Source of the DNA: Anaerolineae bacterium
GTDB taxonomy: Bacteria > Chloroflexota > Anaerolineae > B4-G1
Assembly: GCA_030620125.1 (NCBI GenBank)
Contig: JAUXFI010000074.1
Location: 1 to 8,723 of the forward strand
Direction of reading: 5' to 3'
Length of the DNA stretch: 8,723 nucleotides
Made by a program: the position numbers and the translations under genes
Shown: one piece after another, positions 5,841 through 8,723 of the stretch
Layout of the letters: each line of letters opens with the position of its first letter
Position numbering within the stretch: the stretch's first letter is position 1
Notes under the pieces: model-generated
Seen by the model: the letters and a program-made list of their open reading frames with translations, nothing else
Told to the model about the DNA's origin: nothing
The model's database searches: none

Positions 5841-8027
5841 ATGCAAGCCGAAACTGTCTCGTTATCGGCAAAGATTCCTCCGCGCATAACGCGCCTGGAG
5901 GAATTGGCGTACAACTTTTGGTGGAGTTGGCACCGCGCAGCCCGCGATCTGTTCAAGATGCTGGACTATCCGTTGTGGCGCAGCACCGGCCACAATCCGG
6001 CAAAGATGCTGCTGGAGGTGTCGCCGGAGCGGCTGGAGGAGCTGGCTGCCGACCCGCTCTTTCTTCGCCAGTATGACGCTGTACTGATAGCGCTCGACGC
6101 TGATCTGAGAAACGGGCATCTCTGGTTCCCGGCTCAGCACCCTGATCTGACGGCTCGACCCATCGCCTATTTCTCGGCCGAGTTTGGGCTGCACCAGTCG
6201 CTGCCCATATATTCCGGCGGTCTGGGCGTGCTGGCAGGCGACCATTGCAAAGAAGCCAGCGACATTGGCCTGCCCTTCGTCGCGGTGGGCTTCCTCTACG
6301 AGATGGGGTATTTCCGCCAGCGCATCACCGCCGATGGGTGGCAGGAAGCGATCTACCCGCGTTTCAACCCGGAGGAGGTCGCCATTCGCGAGGCCACCCC
6401 CCCCCAGCCCCCCCCTGGAGGGGGGGGAGAGGGGGGGGTCTTCGTTCCGGTTAAAGTGGGCGACCGCACCGTGCAACTCCAAGTCTGGCACGTCCAGGTT
6501 GGGCGTGCGAATCTCTATTTGATGGATGCCGACAACGACATGAATGCCCCCTGGGACCGGGAACTCACCGCCCGGCTGTACGGCGGCGACCAAGAGATGC
6601 GCATCCAGCAAGAGATCGTACAGGGCATCGGTGGATTGCGTGTTCTGCGGGCATTGGGAATTGACCCGCTGGTCTTTCACCTCAACGAAGGCCATTCCGC
6701 CTTCCTGGTGCTGGAGCGCGCGCGTGAACTGGTCGAGGCTGGGCAACCGTTCGACGAGGCCCGCCAGGTGGTGCAGGCGACGACTGTCTTTACCACCCAC
6801 ACGCCGGTGCCGGCAGGGCACGACGTTTTTCCCTTTCACCTGGTTGAAAAGTACTTTCATGCCTACTGGCCCCGCCTGGGGTTGAGCCGGGAGCAGTTCC
6901 TGGAACTGGGCAGCCACGCAGGGGAACGGCAGGGCTTTAATATGACCGCGCTGGCGCTGCGCATGTGTGAGTGTTGCAATGGCGTAAGCGAATTGCACGG
7001 CGAGGTGGCGCGCCGTATGTTTCAATCAATCTGGCCCGACAAACCGGTGGAACAGGTGCCCATTTTGCACGTCACCAACGGCATCCATGTGCCAGCCTGG
7101 ATCGGCGAGGCGGTAAACAAGATTTATCGCAAGTACCTGGGACCTGACTGGATTGAGCGACACGACGACCCTGCGCTATGGGAACGTATCCTCGACGTGC
7201 CAGACGAGGAACTGTGGGCCGCCCATCTGCACCTGAAGCGAAAACTGATGAGCATGATCCGCGAGCGGGTGCGGCGTCGGCGTATTGCAGGAAGACTGGA
7301 CGCGGAGCAGGTGTTGTGCGCCGGGACGTTCCTTGATCCCGACGCGCTCATCATCGGGTTTGCGCGGCGCTTTGCTACCTACAAACGAGCCACCATCATC
7401 TTTCGCGACCTGGATCGACTGAAGCGATTGCTGCACGACCCCTACCGGCCCGTGCAGTTCATCTTTGCCGGCAAGGCCCACCCGGCCGACGACGGTGGCA
7501 AGCATCTGATTCAACACGTCTACAACGCTGCCAAGGACCCGGCGATGGGGGGGCGTATCGCCTTCATCGAGGACTATGATCTACAAGTAGCGCGCTACCT
7601 GGTGCAGGGGGTGGACGTGTGGCTGAACACTCCCCGCCCTCCCCGCGAGGCCAGCGGCACCAGCGGCCAGAAGGCGGCCGTCAACGGCATCCCCAACCTG
7701 AGCGTGCTCGACGGCTGGTGGGCCGAGGGGTACAACGGGGCCAACGGCTGGGCGATTGACTCCGGGCAGCAACACGATGACCCGTGGGCGCAGGACGCGG
7801 CCGACGCGGAGGCGCTGTATCGTTTACTCGAAAATGAGGTCGTGCCGCTGTTCTACAAGCGCGACGCCGGTGGCGTACCCTGGGGCTGGGTGCAGGTGAT
7901 GAAGGAGGCGATCCGCACGGCGGTGCCGGTCTTTTGCACCCGCCGTATGCTCAAGGAGTACACCGAGAGGTTCTACGTCCCGGCGGCGTGCCGCGCGGCG
8001 GAGATGGAGACCTCACCGGAGGGGTAG
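5841..8027 (+). CDS. glgP: Glycogen/alpha-glucan phosphorylase (GT35, DUF3417 type)
   Basis: This cytosolic enzyme releases glucose 1-phosphate from the non-reducing ends of glycogen or maltodextrins using phosphate and pyridoxal phosphate (PLP). The 728 residues cover the whole family. Residues 1-85 are the DUF3417 domain (LEELAYNFWWSWHRAARDLF). The catalytic domain starts near 108 with AYFSAEFGL and SGGLGVLAGDH, followed by GGDQEMRIQQEI (248-259), HLNEGHSAF (280-288), TTHTPVPAGHD (318-328), VTNGIHVPAWI (411-421), FARRFATYKR (507-516, counterpart of the phosphate-binding RIHEYKR), FAGKAHPAD (542-550) and EASGTSGQKAAVNG (603-616), where Lys611 should bind PLP. The C-terminus ends normally. 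Residues 186-199 (TPPQPPPGGGGEGG) are encoded by a C/G-run palindrome between two conserved strands and look inserted. The gene seems monocistronic, with a hairpin terminator behind it. Family call very sure; glycogen versus maltodextrin preference cannot be told. Confidence 0.96.
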   Translation: MQAETVSLSAKIPPRITRLEELAYNFWWSWHRAARDLFKMLDYPLWRSTGHNPAKMLLEVSPERLEELAADPLFLRQYDAVLIALDADLRNGHLWFPAQHPDLTARPIAYFSAEFGLHQSLPIYSGGLGVLAGDHCKEASDIGLPFVAVGFLYEMGYFRQRITADGWQEAIYPRFNPEEVAIREATPPQPPPGGGGEGGVFVPVKVGDRTVQLQVWHVQVGRANLYLMDADNDMNAPWDRELTARLYGGDQEMRIQQEIVQGIGGLRVLRALGIDPLVFHLNEGHSAFLVLERARELVEAGQPFDEARQVVQATTVFTTHTPVPAGHDVFPFHLVEKYFHAYWPRLGLSREQFLELGSHAGERQGFNMTALALRMCECCNGVSELHGEVARRMFQSIWPDKPVEQVPILHVTNGIHVPAWIGEAVNKIYRKYLGPDWIERHDDPALWERILDVPDEELWAAHLHLKRKLMSMIRERVRRRRIAGRLDAEQVLCAGTFLDPDALIIGFARRFATYKRATIIFRDLDRLKRLLHDPYRPVQFIFAGKAHPADDGGKHLIQHVYNAAKDPAMGGRIAFIEDYDLQVARYLVQGVDVWLNTPRPPREASGTSGQKAAVNGIPNLSVLDGWWAEGYNGANGWAIDSGQQHDDPWAQDAADAEALYRLLENEVVPLFYKRDAGGVPWGWVQVMKEAIRTAVPVFCTRRMLKEYTERFYVPAACRAAEMETSPEG
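6397..6438. repeat. Poly-C/poly-G palindrome inside glgP
   Basis: The 42-bp segment is C9-AG-C8-TGGA-G8-AGA-G8, an inverted repeat that can fold as two stacked C:G stems around a TGGA loop. It keeps the glgP frame open and reads PP.PPP-GGGG.GG. The other two forward frames are also open and give similar proline-then-glycine peptides (for example PPSPPLEGGERGG). Similar proline/glycine repeats recur as dispersed palindromes in other bacterial genomes, so a REP/palindromic-element insertion is likely. Run lengths of 8-9 are also prone to slippage and to sequencing error. Confidence 0.75.
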
Positions 8028-8061
8028 ATTTCCTGTCAGCCGACCAACCGTGCAAATGAAG

Positions 8062-8094
8062 GAGCGTCCTCTCGAAAGAGCGGCGCTCTTTTTT
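8062..8094 (+). terminator. Intrinsic terminator downstream of glgP
   Basis: AAAGAGC (8075-8081) pairs with GCTCTTT (8085-8091) across a 3-nt loop and runs into TTTTTT (8089-8094). An alternative longer fold pairs GAGCG (8062-8066) with CGCTC (8084-8088) around CTCT-CGAA-AGAG. It lies 34 nt after the glgP stop. Confidence 0.85.
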
Positions 8095-8100
8095 GTTTAC

Positions 8101-8202
8101 CTACCCTTTCACAGCCCCGGCCATCAGACCACTTACCAGCCGGCGCTGGAAGATGAGCGCCAGGATCACCGGCGGCAACGCGGCCAGGAAGCCGCCGGCT
8201 GC
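8101..8202 (-). pseudogene. C-terminal remnant of a sugar ABC-transporter permease
   Basis: On the - strand a frame ending at TAG (8103-8101) reads AAGGFLAALPPVILALIF and then QRRLVSGLMAGAVKG. This is the characteristic last helix and tail (AALPxxxxFLxxQRxxxxGLxAGAxKG) of MalG/UgpE-type carbohydrate ABC permeases. Only about 33 codons survive. Upstream of about 8202 the frame no longer resembles a permease, and a different gene fragment begins in another frame. No start codon or ribosome-binding site belongs to it. It is a truncated end, not a functional gene. Recognition is by motif memory, with fairly high confidence for the family. Confidence 0.7.
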
Positions 8203-8206
8203 TGGC

Positions 8207-8330
8207 AGCCGCGTCAAATTGGTGGAATTCCTCGAATACGGAGGGCAGGTCTTTCTCCGCAATGCCTATGCCCGTATCGCGTACCGCAACGATCACGTCC
8301 GACAGTCACGTTGACGTTCAGGGTCAGCCC
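8207..8330 (-). pseudogene. Frameshifted fragment of a histidine-kinase ATPase domain
   Basis: On the - strand, positions 8299-8207 encode DVIVAVRDTGIGI, AEKDLPSVFEEF and HQFD. These are the G1 box (DTGIGI) and F box (FEEF.Q.D) of the HATPase_c domain of sensor histidine kinases. Just upstream, in another frame (8330-8292), GLTLNVNVTVGRD fits the beta strands that normally precede the G1 box, and in the DTGIGI frame a TGA stop intervenes. A single frameshift near 8295 would join them. The N box, the G2 box, the dimerisation domain and any sensor domain are missing. After FDAA the sequence runs straight into the permease remnant, so this is a piece of a broken kinase gene. Confidence 0.6.
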
Positions 8331-8405
8331 TTAATTATACTCGCCAGGCGGGTAGAACACGAAGCGAATCGTTATGACGCAAAAAGGAGCACTCCCTTTC
8401 CCTGG

Positions 8406-8562
8406 CTCAGAGCGTGTTTGGAAAGTCACAAGAGGGCAACCTTGCGAAGGTTTCGAGACAGATTTTGGGCCAAAAGAGCCTGCGTTTGGCAGGAACTGGA
8501 CCAATTTCAGGGCACTTTGAAACCTTTGCAAGGTTAGCGCCGACTTTTAGAACACGCTTGAG
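8406..8562. mobile_element. MITE-like imperfect inverted-repeat element (~157 bp)
   Basis: The two ends are inverted copies: CTCAGAGCGTGTT (8406-8418) matches the complement of AACACGCTTGAG (8551-8562) with one gap, and AAAGTC (8422-8427) pairs with GACTTT (8542-8547). Inside, AACCTTGCGAAGGTTTC (8438-8454) matches the complement of GAAACCTTTGCAAGGTT (8519-8535) at 16 of 17 positions. The centre holds CCTGC-GTTTG-GCAGG (8479-8493) at the tip. The whole can fold into one long interrupted hairpin. There is no transposase inside, and no clear target-site duplication is visible. A non-autonomous transposon relic, or a large structured RNA/REP-type repeat, are the main possibilities. Confidence 0.6.
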
Positions 8563-8723
8563 ACCACATCAAAATCCCCAGTTACCAAAAGATCTGCTAA
8601 CGGCCGCAGGGATTGCACTACCTCGTGTTCTCTTTGCAACACCTGTAGTCTAAACTCGTTCTGCGGTTCTTTCCCCCTGAGAATTTGAGCCTTTTTCGTC
8701 TCGTGGTAGGTCAGATCAATGAA
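8547..8723 (-). CDS. Unidentified protein, C-terminal part, entering from the right edge
   Basis: On the - strand a frame is open from the window edge (8723) to TAA at 8549-8547, giving 58 residues with no start codon in view. The peptide is charged and probably helical (TYHETKKAQILRGKEP, then FRLQVLQREHEVVQSLRPLADLL), ending LLVTGDFDVVSSVF. Its composition looks like a genuine protein, but I cannot name the family. The last five codons and the stop (SSVF plus stop) fall within the outer arm of the inverted-repeat element at 8406-8562. The natural C-terminus has therefore probably been replaced, and the gene may be truncated. A chance open frame of this length is possible. Confidence 0.45.
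   Translation of the reverse strand, partial: FIDLTYHETKKAQILRGKEPQNEFRLQVLQREHEVVQSLRPLADLLVTGDFDVVSSVF

Noticed and set aside
5862..7025. A 387-codon - strand open frame antisense to glgP
   Set aside because: It lies wholly opposite a highly conserved enzyme; the length reflects GC-rich codon bias, and the translation shows no domain pattern.
8036..8296. An 86-codon - strand open frame as one intact gene
   Set aside because: Only its first ~30 codons resemble a histidine kinase; the rest crosses the permease remnant in the wrong frame and the glgP terminator. It is reported as fragments instead.
8438..8535. The two AACCTT-N3-AAGGTT palindromes as a CRISPR-like or direct-repeat array
   Set aside because: There are only two copies and they are inverted relative to each other, fitting one inverted-repeat element better than an array.
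8262..8653. Overlapping + strand open frames of 79-91 codons near the right end
   Set aside because: They run across the inverted-repeat element and the broken kinase fragment and have no ribosome-binding sites or recognisable motifs.

Overview
The window reads like a chromosomal stretch from a GC-rich bacterium of the Chloroflexota, most probably an Anaerolineae-type lineage. This is an inference from gene content. It holds a glutamate-mutase-L (MutL) type ASKHA protein paired with a barrel-sandwich/KOW-like partner, a Thr/Pro-rich surface protein ending in an LPXTG-like VPDTG anchor, a remnant of an NfeD-type membrane protein, and a DUF3417-type alpha-glucan phosphorylase. I see no rRNA, tRNA, CRISPR array or intact transposase.

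Layout. Positions 3-3046 carry a + strand gene cluster: the 3' part of a MutL-like gene (cut by the window edge), a tightly coupled 353-residue partner, and a 178-residue membrane-anchored protein. Positions 3200-3898 hold an unrecognised one-TM protein whose base and codon use looks more AT-rich than its neighbours. Positions 3905-4165 contain the decayed tail of an NfeD-like gene with in-frame stops. A strong 12-bp hairpin terminator follows (4175-4216), serving mainly the - strand gene at 4234-4665. That gene (hypothetical, 143 aa) and a + strand 275-aa polytopic membrane protein (4884-5711) are divergent. Each has a near-consensus sigma-70 type promoter with a 17-bp spacer in the 218-bp gap, and the + strand promoter predicts a leaderless or nearly leaderless mRNA.

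Positions 5841-8027 are glgP (glycogen/alpha-glucan phosphorylase), complete with a good Shine-Dalgarno and a downstream terminator. It carries a C/G homopolymer palindrome inside the coding sequence (6397-6438) that looks like a small mobile palindrome tolerated in frame.

Positions 8095-8723 are a gene graveyard. On the - strand, the last ~33 codons of a sugar ABC-transporter permease abut a frameshifted fragment of a histidine-kinase ATPase domain. Then comes a ~157-bp imperfect inverted-repeat (MITE-like) element, one end of which supplies the stop codon for an open frame entering from the right edge. The known functions do not form a single pathway. The MutL pair looks like one functional unit, glgP a stand-alone glucan-degradation gene, and the right end a recombination/insertion scar.
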